Source: Coraliomargarita algicola (GTDB taxonomy: Bacteria > Verrucomicrobiota > Verrucomicrobiia > Opitutales > Coraliomargaritaceae). Taken from it: 64,000 bases of DNA. Shown piece by piece: positions 1-8,762 of this stretch. A program made the position numbers and the translations under genes. Each line of letters begins with the position of its first letter. Position 1 is the stretch's first letter. The stretch is taken from positions 2,232,001 through 2,296,000 of the forward strand of contig NZ_CP138858.1 of assembly GCF_033878955.1 (NCBI RefSeq), in the 5' to 3' direction. The notes beneath the pieces were generated by a model. It was not told the DNA's origin and did not search any database. It was given only the letters and a program-made list of their open reading frames with translations.

Positions 1-1700
<1,700 letters not shown>

Positions 1701-1800
1701 TCGGTCGGATCCGTCCGATCAGACCGATCCCCAACCATCCGACCGATCCGACCAATCCGACCGATCCTCCCCCCAAACAACACCCCCAAAACCAAAAAAC
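1701..1800. repeat. GATCGGTCGGATC-type degenerate repeat cluster
   Basis: The gap between purL and the next gene holds at least six degenerate copies of a GATCGGTC/GACCGATC-like octamer (CCGACCGATCC, CCGATCAGACCGATCC and others), in both orientations. The same units recur at 2434-2460 and 2630-2650, flanking and entering the next gene. Extended pairing between units is possible, so it may also form a stem-loop at the end of purL. Confidence 0.6.
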
Positions 1801-1804
1801 CAAA

Positions 1805-2629
1805 ATGCCCGACGCCCCCGCAGACCGCCAGCCAGCGAAACGCCGCTTGCGGCCCAGCGGGGGCTATCGGAAACTGCGTAGCTTTCAAACCACCACGCTC
1901 ATCTACGACGGCACCGTCAGCTTTTGCCGGCGCTTCGTGAGCGGCTACAGTCGCACCCAAGACCAAATGATCCAGGCCGCCCGCAGCGGACGGCAAAACA
2001 TCGCCGAAGGCAACCGCGCCGGTGCGGTCAGCACCAAGTCCGAGCTAAAACTCACCAATGTCGCCCGCGCCAGTCTCGAAGAGCTGCTGCTCGATTTCGA
2101 AGACTACCTACGCCAAAACGACCTGCCCCTCTGGGATCCCAACGGCAGCCAGGCCAAGCAAGTACGTGAGCTCGGCAGTCAAATTCGCAAGGCTCCCGAA
2201 AACTCCCCCCTGCACGATCCCCAAGACGCCGGCGACCGCGCCCGCGCCAAGCTCTACGCCCCCGTGCTCCAGCACGAAGATCCCGCCGTGATCGCCAACA
2301 GCCTAATCTGCTTGATTCATCAAGCCAACTACCTGCTCGACCAGCAGCTGATTAGCCAAGAGCAAAACTTCATCGAAGGCGGCGGCTTCTCCGAACAACT
2401 CGCCAGCGCCCGCATCGCCGAAAGGCGTAAAAAGGATCGGTCCGATCGGGCCAATCAGACTGACTTGTCCCGGCGTAGCTCAACGAAGCCGGATCAAAGC
2501 CACATCCCCAAATGCCCAATCTGCGGCGAGCTCATGGCCCTCCGCACCGCCCGCCAGGGCAAAAACGAAGGCCACCAATTTTGGGGCTGCACCCAATACC
2601 CCGACTGCAAAGGCACCGCGCCCGTATAA
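1805..2629 (+). CDS. Four-helix-bundle suffix-domain protein with topoisomerase-type zinc finger
   Basis: 274 residues. The central part (about 20-190) resembles the S23/four-helix-bundle family (SRTQDQMIQAARSGRQNIAEGN, then ELKLTNVARASLEELL). The C-terminus carries a four-Cys finger of the topoisomerase I C-terminal type: CPICG, then FWGCTQYPDC. This combination matches the family called four helix bundle suffix domain proteins, whose function is not established; the finger suggests nucleic acid binding. ATG 1805 is chosen because the open frame upstream only mirrors purL. Between bundle and finger, a repeat (2434-2505) is translated as a basic, Ser-rich linker. Confidence 0.8.
   Translation: MPDAPADRQPAKRRLRPSGGYRKLRSFQTTTLIYDGTVSFCRRFVSGYSRTQDQMIQAARSGRQNIAEGNRAGAVSTKSELKLTNVARASLEELLLDFEDYLRQNDLPLWDPNGSQAKQVRELGSQIRKAPENSPLHDPQDAGDRARAKLYAPVLQHEDPAVIANSLICLIHQANYLLDQQLISQEQNFIEGGGFSEQLASARIAERRKKDRSDRANQTDLSRRSSTKPDQSHIPKCPICGELMALRTARQGKNEGHQFWGCTQYPDCKGTAPV
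2434..2505 (+). repeat. Composite repeat inside a coding sequence
   Basis: GGATCGGTCCGATCGG followed by TGTCCCGGCGTAGCTCAACG and AAGCCGGATC. The second part recurs almost exactly at 2658-2687 (TGTCCCGGCGTAGCTCAGCG and AAGCCGGATC) beyond the stop codon. Here it is read in-frame as the linker between the helical bundle and the zinc finger. Confidence 0.75.
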
Positions 2630-2700
2630 AGTGATCCGTCCGATCCGATCAACCTGTCCCGGCGTAGCTCAGCGAAGCCGGATCCGACCACACCCATGTT
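2630..2700 (+). repeat. Second copy of the GTAGCTCA/GATC composite repeat
   Basis: Directly after the zinc-finger gene: GTGATCCGTCCGATCCGATC, then TGTCCCGGCGTAGCTCAGCG and AAGCCGGATCC. About 30 nt match the copy at 2476-2505 with one mismatch, in the same orientation. The pair flanks the sequence coding for the zinc finger. Confidence 0.75.
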
Positions 2701-2888
2701 CCGTCTAAGCAACATGCGTCCACTTTACGCAAAAACTTGCGAATCTCCCTAACGTTGACAGGTTAGCTAGAAGAACCAAAGTTTAGGGCAAAAAGAAACC
2801 CCGGCTCCGAGCACCGTCGCGAAGGACGGGAGAAGGATTTCCGAGGTGAACGCTCATCAAAGTAGAGAACCGCCGATAAAAATCAAGC

Positions 2889-3011
2889 ATGAACTCCAGC
2901 GGCTACGATCAGATCATACAGACACTCGCCGAATTATCAAAAACACTCGACCGTTACACCCAGACGCGGCAAGCTGGCCTCAAACCATGGATCGATCAAA
3001 TAAATCATTAA
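2889..3011 (+). CDS. Doubtful 40-aa open frame
   Basis: ATG at 2889 opens a 40-codon frame beginning MNSSGYDQIIQTLAELSK with reasonable codon use, ending TAA 3011. Not recognised; it could be the front of a decayed gene. The rest of the 2701-3124 gap shows only AT-rich sequence and the REP-like element at 3047-3077. Confidence 0.2.
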   Translation: MNSSGYDQIIQTLAELSKTLDRYTQTRQAGLKPWIDQINH

Positions 3012-3046
3012 ATGTATATGCCAACCCCACGGCCGCTCCACGGACA

Positions 3047-3077
3047 ACCACAAAGGTAATTACATGTCATCTTTTTT
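3047..3077 (+). repeat. REP-like element, copy 1 (left flank of four-gene island)
   Basis: A 31-nt element beginning ACCACAAAGGTAAT and ending ATGTCATCTTTTTT. The reverse complement occurs at 7901-7931 with one mismatch, and its first 20 nt occur in this orientation at 8631-8650. ACATGT inside it is palindromic. Copies beside a RAYT pseudogene suggest a RAYT-mobilised repeat family. Confidence 0.8.
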
Positions 3078-3124
3078 CAGCCTAAAGTCGTTTCAGGATT
3101 AGAGTTAGTCCAAGAATTAGAACC

Positions 3125-3352
3125 ATGAGCCATCCAGCCAAAACACTGAATCAAGTCTCCACAGAAGCACACCAAGTGCTCTGCGAACGCTTAGGCGTAG
3201 CCGACACCGTCCGCTTCTTGAATCAATTCAAGAACGGAAAGGGTAATTACACTAAAGAGCGCGACGCCACCCTCGAAGACATGAGCGTTCAAGAAGCCGC
3301 AGCAGCCATCCGAAAGTCGAAGGAAGCTAAGAATACAAACATAACGACATGA
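3125..3352 (+). CDS. Small conserved-looking protein, 75 aa, unknown function
   Basis: A 75-residue soluble protein with central LGVADTVRFLNQF and GNYTKERDATLEDMS. I recall a widespread short family with a similar LG..-TVRF--QF--G-GDYT-ER pattern, usually sitting just upstream of a partner gene; I know no function for it. Here the stop (TGA 3350-3352) is followed in the same frame by remnants of another gene, so any partner is broken. The last bases (ACGACATGACCC) resemble a REP-like copy that may have cut the pair. Confidence 0.6.
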   Translation: MSHPAKTLNQVSTEAHQVLCERLGVADTVRFLNQFKNGKGNYTKERDATLEDMSVQEAAAAIRKSKEAKNTNITT

Positions 3353-3496
3353 CCCGTTTTCCAGCCCCTGCCTTACCAAGACCGGGATGAGGCCCTGGAT
3401 ATCCTCGATTCAGAAAATATAAACGAAGCCACTCTTTTCCCTGGAGAAGACGGTTTCGTGCGGAATCTCAACAAAAAGAATTTCGGCGAAATTTAA
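3353..3496 (+). pseudogene. Remnant of the 3' end of a gene, possibly FRG-domain
   Basis: In frame 2, immediately after the 75-aa gene's stop, 47 codons run from 3353 to TAA 3494-3496 without a start codon. The peptide includes PLPYQDRDEALDILDSE and ATLFPGEDGFVRNL. An ATLFPG-DG-(A/V)R stretch near the C-terminus is what I remember of FRG-domain proteins. The N-terminal part is missing. It is transcribed toward the four-gene operon and ends 48 nt before it. Confidence 0.45.
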
Positions 3497-3543
3497 TTTC
3501 CTTCACCTGTCTATCTTCACTCAAACCTCAATAACTGCTCACA

Positions 3544-4827
3544 ATGCATCCTTTTCATATCCCGAAACAAACTGACGTTGATATCGTAAACGCCCTTGGT
3601 CGAATCCGGGACGAGCTGAATGACGTCTGGAAATTGACCATTCATGTAAACCTACCGCCCACGGGCAATTTGGTTCAGCTAAATGGTGAAATTCCTGCTG
3701 AAGAAAAAAGCCTACAGTTTGTCTTTAACAATCATTCAGAGGTCATACCAGAATTTAGGCTCCAAGAAGGGAATGTCGTGGTATTTCAAATCCAACGCAA
3801 ATCAGAGGTCACTGATAACGCCGAGATTCACAACAATGCATTCAATCAAAGTAAGGACGAGAATCAAAAGGCGCAGCGCTTCGTTGCGTTAATGAGTAGC
3901 GCGCGAAAAGCACTAAGAGCCCTGGATATTGAAGCTGCCTTTGAGGGGGAAAAAGATACAACGTGGAATCGATATCGAAAAGCTCAGTCCGCCACGCTCA
4001 ATAGCCTCCAAAAGGCAACAGCAGATTTGATCCTCAAGGCTAGCGAACAGAATGCCCGGTTGGACGAGGCCCGATCTAAAAAGTTCTCCCAACTCGAAGA
4101 AAAACTTAGAGGCGAAATTGCAGAAGAGCGTAAGACCTTGGAAGAAGCTCATCAATCTCGACTTGATAAGCTGGAGATAAAAGAAAAAGCACAAGAAAAA
4201 CGCGAGGCTGAGTTCGAGACCAAGGAGTCTCACTATGTGGCAAGGCAAAAACAGGCAGAGCAGATTAAACAAGTACAAGATTGGCTTGAAGAATGGAAAC
4301 TTACTCCTGGGACTACAAAAAAACGTAGGCCAATTGCTTTTGCTTATTGCGCAGCGTTAATCTTCACGGGCTTGCTTAGCCTATATGCGACCTGGCACAG
4401 TTACAACTTACTCCAAGATGTCGACAAGATCGCTAGCCTCGAATGGTGGCAGTGGCTTGGGATTTGGGCAAAATCGATATTTCCATTGGCCGGTTTCATA
4501 ACATTCATGATCTACTTTATCCGTTGGTCTGGAGATTGGGCGAGGCAACACTCCGACGAGGAGTTTCGGAATAGAACTCGCCTAGTCGACATCGGGCGCT
4601 CTTCGTGGATATTGGAAGCGGTGCGTGACGCGCAGGAACGAAAAAGTGAACTTCCGCCTCAGTTACTGGAGGAACTATCGCGCAACCTTTTCTCTCATAC
4701 TTCGCGTCCAGAGGGAGACATTCACCCACAGGCCATTTCAGATCTATTGTCGAACGGGCTTACTGGCTTGCGAGTGAAAACCAGCGACGGATCTGAAGTT
4801 GAAGCAACCAGAGGGAAACTACGGTAA
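3544..4827 (+). CDS. Coiled-coil protein with two membrane segments; first gene of four-gene operon
   Basis: 427 residues, family not recognised. Residues 1-90 look like a small beta-rich domain (LQFVFNNHSEVIPEFRLQEG). Residues 105-250 are strongly charged and helical (KFSQLEEKLRGEIAEERKTL), predicted coiled coil. Two hydrophobic segments follow, about 263-283 (PIAFAYCAALIFTGLLSLYA) and 306-328, then about 100 soluble residues with a helical DEEFRNRTRLVDIG stretch. There is no signal peptide. The layout suggests an inner-membrane scaffold or sensor with both termini cytoplasmic. The next gene starts 5 nt after its stop. Base use is more AT-rich than purL or feoB. Confidence 0.75.
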   Translation: MHPFHIPKQTDVDIVNALGRIRDELNDVWKLTIHVNLPPTGNLVQLNGEIPAEEKSLQFVFNNHSEVIPEFRLQEGNVVVFQIQRKSEVTDNAEIHNNAFNQSKDENQKAQRFVALMSSARKALRALDIEAAFEGEKDTTWNRYRKAQSATLNSLQKATADLILKASEQNARLDEARSKKFSQLEEKLRGEIAEERKTLEEAHQSRLDKLEIKEKAQEKREAEFETKESHYVARQKQAEQIKQVQDWLEEWKLTPGTTKKRRPIAFAYCAALIFTGLLSLYATWHSYNLLQDVDKIASLEWWQWLGIWAKSIFPLAGFITFMIYFIRWSGDWARQHSDEEFRNRTRLVDIGRSSWILEAVRDAQERKSELPPQLLEELSRNLFSHTSRPEGDIHPQAISDLLSNGLTGLRVKTSDGSEVEATRGKLR

Positions 4828-4832
4828 ATCTA

Positions 4833-5813
4833 ATGCCTGACACCCCACACAAATCGATCCTAGATCGTAGCATCTTTCGCTTGCAAATCGAAGAATCTTT
4901 CGCACCTCAGCTAAAACTGCTGGAGCAGATGGTGAACTACGGCACCAACCTAGTCCCGCGCTGCTTTGATAGCTCAGACAAACAGCTACCAGACATCGTC
5001 TGCATCGGGTCTTTCCTTAAACATGCAGTCAGCGCCCTTGATGCCATTCACATCCTTGTCCAGGAAGGTGCAACGACTGCATGCCAGGCACACATACGGT
5101 CCATTTTCGAAATCAACCTGTACATTGAATGGATCTGTCAAGAAGACTACGAAAAGCGTGGAGTCGCTTACTTTGTCTGGAATATCCGGAAGAAGCGCTA
5201 TTGGAATCGCTGCGCACTTGAGGGAACAGCAGAGCATAAGGCTCATCAACAGCACATGAAAGGCATGGACACGAGTCGAACATCCAAACGATTTGATCAA
5301 GCTGAGTTATGGAATGCAGTCAATCAGGATGACAAACGTCTACAACATCCTGAATTGGCCACTGTGAACGACATGTTTGAACAACGGATGAAAAAATCAG
5401 GGAAGGACGTTGAATGGTATGTGCCCTTTGGGGTCAGCGGGTTAAGAGACATAGCAATCAAGCTCAACAAGGAAGCAGTGTATAAAGTATTTTTTGGAAA
5501 ACTATCCGAAGCAACCCACGGTCAAACATTGGAACAGCAGCTCTACTTTTCAGATACCACAGGTGTGATGCATTTCGACCACATCCGCACCCTAGCACGA
5601 GTAGATGACGTCTTTAAACTAACATTCCTGCAAGTTATGGATCTTTATTCGCAGACACTCAGGCGATATCGTCCAGATGAAGAAAAAGCCTTTTATCACA
5701 AGTATCAAAATGAATGGCGCGATGCATACTGGCGGGTTCCTAAGGTTTCTAAACAGAATGGAACTTACCACATTACCGAAGGGGAAGAACCACCTGCATT
5801 TACAGATTTATGA
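4833..5813 (+). CDS. DUF5677-like helical protein; second gene of the operon
   Basis: 326 residues, soluble and mostly helical. Residues 87-100 (HIRSIFEINLYIEW) match the R-x3-E helix I associate with DUF5677-type proteins, and SEATHG (225-230) supplies the later conserved Ser/His typical of that group. No function is established; an RNase-like HEPN role has been suggested for some look-alikes, but I cannot see a diagnostic R-x4-6-H. Its last four bases overlap the next start (ATGA, 5810-5813), implying translational coupling with the metallo-hydrolase gene. Confidence 0.65.
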   Translation: MPDTPHKSILDRSIFRLQIEESFAPQLKLLEQMVNYGTNLVPRCFDSSDKQLPDIVCIGSFLKHAVSALDAIHILVQEGATTACQAHIRSIFEINLYIEWICQEDYEKRGVAYFVWNIRKKRYWNRCALEGTAEHKAHQQHMKGMDTSRTSKRFDQAELWNAVNQDDKRLQHPELATVNDMFEQRMKKSGKDVEWYVPFGVSGLRDIAIKLNKEAVYKVFFGKLSEATHGQTLEQQLYFSDTTGVMHFDHIRTLARVDDVFKLTFLQVMDLYSQTLRRYRPDEEKAFYHKYQNEWRDAYWRVPKVSKQNGTYHITEGEEPPAFTDL

Positions 5814-7099
5814 ATTACATCCGCTTCAGATATAACTACTATAGCATTGGCCAAGGCCTCTTTTCTTCCGGTGCTTTACTTGATCCCTATAAGCAAAAGC
5901 CCAAATACCTTTGGGTCTATGATTGTGGTAGCGCCTCCAAGGGAGCATTTGGGACCAAAGCGCAGAATATAGACCATTCACTGGACAAACTATCAAGAGT
6001 GGGACGCAAAACCGAGACCATAGACCTCCTAACTCTCTCTCACTTTGACAAAGACCATGTAAATGGTGTGGTTCAGCTTCTCACCAGATTCAGGGTAAAG
6101 ATACTATTACTGCCTTATCTAGGTCTAACGGAGCGACTACTGATTGCGCTTGGAAGTGAGTCGGATGGTGATACTGCCGAAATCCTGGACTTTTTGATTG
6201 ATCCCGCCAGCTACCTAACCGAACACGCGCCCAAGGGCATTGAGCGTATTGTATTTGTTCCTCCAAGCAGTGGCGATACCGCCCCTCCTGCAGAAGGTGA
6301 ATATCCGCCTGAATCGCCGGATCGCGATAAGGAAAACCGCGAAGTTGAACCTAGATATTTTTCTGAACAAAAGCCTCCTGAAGATGATACACTAGTCCGA
6401 CATGCCCCTGGATTAATCGCGAAAAGTGGTGAGAAAACTCAGGTTGAATACCTGGGAGCGGACACAGGTATCACGATTAGCCCGTTCTGGGAATTCATTC
6501 CGTATAACGAAAAAAGAATCCAAGCCATACCGACAAGCTTCAAGAATCAGGTCATGCAATTAAAGGACCAGTTGCTCAATAACTCGAAATCAGCAATCGC
6601 TCAGCTTAGAAGTCTATACGACTCAACCTTTGGAAGCGATGGACCAAGTAGAAACGACATCTCATTGTTTCTTTATTGTGGCCCAATCTACAGCACATGG
6701 CGGAATCCCTCAATCTATGGCGTATATGGCGGCGAAAAGTATATGGCTCGCCGGTGGATACGGAACCATAGATTTCATTACGCTTCCGGAGTTCGCATGG
6801 TAAGCCAACTATACACAGGAGACGGATACCTCGACACACTGGACAGGATCAATGCACTAAAAGAGCATCTCGGTGTAGAAAGATGGACCGCTATTTCGGT
6901 CTTCCAGGTCATGCATCATGGTTCACGGAAAAATTGGTGTCCTCAAGTCGGCCCAGAGTTTCGAGATCTCTGCCTAAAGGTTTGTTGCTCAGATCCCAGC
7001 CACTATGGACACCCTCACCAAGAAGTGAAGAACGACCTGCGTCCACTCTTTCAAGTTAACCTGAATCCACTAACGATCGAAGGTAGGCTATATTTGTAG
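5810..7099 (+). CDS. ComEC/Rec2-type metallo-beta-lactamase-fold hydrolase; third gene of the operon
   Basis: 429 residues without membrane segments: the soluble MBL domain type found at the C-terminus of the DNA-uptake protein ComEC. Visible metal and active-site motifs are YDCG (37-40), SHFDKDH (77-83, the HxDxDH form used by ComEC rather than HxHxDH), NDISLFL (282-288), TGD (336-338), HHGS (369-372) and YGHPHQEV (399-406). All are intact, so a metal-dependent hydrolase, plausibly a nuclease, is expected. Residues 150-200 form a Pro/Glu-rich insert. Genes on both sides are within 8 nt, so it is a core part of this operon. Confidence 0.8.
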   Translation: MNYIRFRYNYYSIGQGLFSSGALLDPYKQKPKYLWVYDCGSASKGAFGTKAQNIDHSLDKLSRVGRKTETIDLLTLSHFDKDHVNGVVQLLTRFRVKILLLPYLGLTERLLIALGSESDGDTAEILDFLIDPASYLTEHAPKGIERIVFVPPSSGDTAPPAEGEYPPESPDRDKENREVEPRYFSEQKPPEDDTLVRHAPGLIAKSGEKTQVEYLGADTGITISPFWEFIPYNEKRIQAIPTSFKNQVMQLKDQLLNNSKSAIAQLRSLYDSTFGSDGPSRNDISLFLYCGPIYSTWRNPSIYGVYGGEKYMARRWIRNHRFHYASGVRMVSQLYTGDGYLDTLDRINALKEHLGVERWTAISVFQVMHHGSRKNWCPQVGPEFRDLCLKVCCSDPSHYGHPHQEVKNDLRPLFQVNLNPLTIEGRLYL

Positions 7100-7107
7100 G
7101 CATAGAT

Positions 7108-7863
7108 ATGAAACAAGAAGAAATGGACGAAGACTATAAGGCGGTTCTCGAAGAACTGTTGGCAGAGCACAAGGAGTTCGATGAAAGATTCGCTCGAGGC
7201 GAACCGAATCCACTCGGCAATTTAAACCGCCGCAATTTCCGGACTCTTATCAAAGTTAACATGTGGGGCTGGCTTAAAGTCCAAGCCTCGCCGAGAGTTT
7301 TTTCACTATATCAGAAAAAATTTGAGTCCATGTTAAACGAATGCAAGGAATATTGCTCCCAAGAGACATCATTGACTCACAAACAGGAATGCGAGAAACT
7401 CATAGCCGAAGTTGAGCAATTATATACTGCTAAACTAAGGAAACAAGAGCAAGTGAAGCAACTTGCAACTGAGAAGCTTGCATGGGAACTTCTGCCTCCC
7501 GGCGAAACGACCTTTGAGCGTTTAAATAGCGCAATTGAAAAATCTAAAGTATACAGAGACGAAGCTTTTGATCGCTCACGTCTCGACACTGCGTATTCCC
7601 TAAACCCAAATAAAATCTATGTAGGTCAGAATGAGTTCTCCGGTTACTTCGCGTTCTTATACCCTTGGACAACAAAAGTGCTCTTGGAAAATCCGAACTA
7701 TGGCAATGCGGCTTACGTCTTCACTGACTCATGGAAAACGCTTTCACGCTTACCAAAGTCCAAGCTACTCGCCTACCATGCAAACAAAGTTAAAAAGTTA
7801 ATTCATCACAAACAATCAGACGGATGGAAGTCAGAATTAATGAGAGCATTAACGAGCCAGTAG
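7108..7863 (+). CDS. Uncharacterised protein, 251 aa; fourth gene of the operon
   Basis: Not recognised. Residues 1-60 are acidic/helical (MDEDYKAVLEELLAEHKEF). Residues 75-125 are Lys/Glu-rich and may form a helical hairpin. The C-terminal half has a more structured look with VGQNEFSGYFAFLYPW, LENPNYGNAAYVF, WKTLSRLPKSKLL and a basic tail. No membrane segments or catalytic motif are evident. It starts 8 nt after the MBL gene and ends 37 nt before the right-hand REP-like element, so it closes the operon. Confidence 0.65.
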   Translation: MKQEEMDEDYKAVLEELLAEHKEFDERFARGEPNPLGNLNRRNFRTLIKVNMWGWLKVQASPRVFSLYQKKFESMLNECKEYCSQETSLTHKQECEKLIAEVEQLYTAKLRKQEQVKQLATEKLAWELLPPGETTFERLNSAIEKSKVYRDEAFDRSRLDTAYSLNPNKIYVGQNEFSGYFAFLYPWTTKVLLENPNYGNAAYVFTDSWKTLSRLPKSKLLAYHANKVKKLIHHKQSDGWKSELMRALTSQ

Positions 7864-7899
7864 AAAACAATACTTAAAAAACCATAAATGCTGCGGGCA

Positions 7900-7931
7900 A
7901 AAAAAGATGACATGTCATTACCTTTGTGGTC
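7900..7931 (-). repeat. REP-like element, copy 2 (right flank of island, left flank of RAYT)
   Basis: Reverse complement of the element at 3047-3077 with one mismatch over 31 nt. On the plus strand it begins AAAAAAGATGACATGTCATT. With copy 1 it brackets the four-gene island (about 4.9 kb) as inverted repeats; with copy 3 (8631-8650) it brackets the RAYT pseudogene. Confidence 0.8.
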
Positions 7932-7966
7932 AACGTATAGCCAGCATCCCCCACTCTTTTAAAATC

Positions 7967-8474
7967 ATGGCTCGCAGTCTTCGAATTGAGAAAGAGAACG
8001 GCGTTTACCACATCATCAACCGTGGGAACTACCCTCCTTCGCTAAACGAGCTACGGCGGACATGCCGGCAGGATTTATTCATCAACGAAGGTGCCCACTT
8101 AGCATTCGAGAAGTGCTTATTTGAAGCCTGCGAGAAATGTGAATGGATACTTGAAGGATTTTGCGTGATGACCAACCACTTCCACCTGGTCGTCCGCACA
8201 CCGAAAGGAAATTTGATCTATGGGATGTTCCGAGGCCTATGGCCGACAAGACCGGCTGCGTAGCAGACCGGAACAGTGGTTGCAGTCCACATTCGCGAAT
8301 CGCTACCACAAGTTCCGCAAAGTGCACGGCAAGCTGTTTGCTCGCCAAGCTGCCCGAGGGGCACCCGCTTCACTCACCCGCGCTGCGGGCTACGCCATCT
8401 ACGCACTGTCGTGCTCCGTCAAGGACGCTATGGATGCCAAATCAATCGTAGCAGATCTCAAATCAGCCGAATAG
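7967..8474 (+). pseudogene. RAYT (REP-associated tyrosine transposase, Y1_Tnp) broken by repeat insertions
   Basis: The start is typical of an IS200-like Y1 transposase (MARSLRIEKENGVYHIINRG). HFHLVV (HUH-type histidines) is present near residue 75. About 14 residues encoded by CCTCCTTCGCTAAACGAGCT and following bases (8031-8071) interrupt the family after INRGNY. A second foreign stretch (about 8229-8271) brings a stop at 8261-8263. The family resumes in another frame with WLQSTFANRYHKFRKVHGKLF and runs to 8474. The tyrosine region is therefore unreadable and the gene should be inactive. Confidence 0.8.
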
Positions 8475-8651
8475 AAAGTGATGCTGGTCACCCTACTGAA
8501 ACAAAAGTCCAGCGCTACCAATGTCTGAATCACCCAACAGATTAACATGGGAACGCCTGATGCAGTCAGCCGATATGTTTCCGAATTCAAACAGAACAAA
8601 GGCGACAAAACCAAGGCATACAAAGAGCTGACCACAAAGGTAATGACATGA
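8475..8651 (+). pseudogene. C-terminal remnant of a RAYT transposase
   Basis: After the broken RAYT, the frame ending TGA 8649-8651 encodes NMGTPDAVSRYVSEFKQ, a pattern I associate with RAYT C-termini. It has no start codon and is out of frame with the preceding fragment. It is either the true tail of the same gene after further damage or part of a second copy. Its last codons overlap REP-like copy 3. The remaining bases to 8762 hold only the leader of the next gene. Confidence 0.5.
8631..8650 (+). repeat. REP-like element, copy 3 (right flank of RAYT)
   Basis: ACCACAAAGGTAATGACATG matches the inner 20 nt of the copy at 7901-7931 in inverted orientation, and copy 1 in direct orientation. It overlaps the tail of the RAYT reading frame, the usual place for a repeat linked to its transposase. 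Confidence 0.8.
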
Positions 8652-8762
8652 CCCAAATGGCACGGCAAAACCTGTTTTGGACACTAGTGAACTTCGAATC
8701 GATTAATTTCATTGCGTTAGCATGTTCGTTTGTGATTTTCAATGTTAATACTAAGAACATTG

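Noticed and set aside
2846..3085. 79-codon plus-strand frame
   Set aside because: Low-complexity translation, crosses the REP-like element, and competes with another doubtful frame at 2889; no support for either as an expressed gene.
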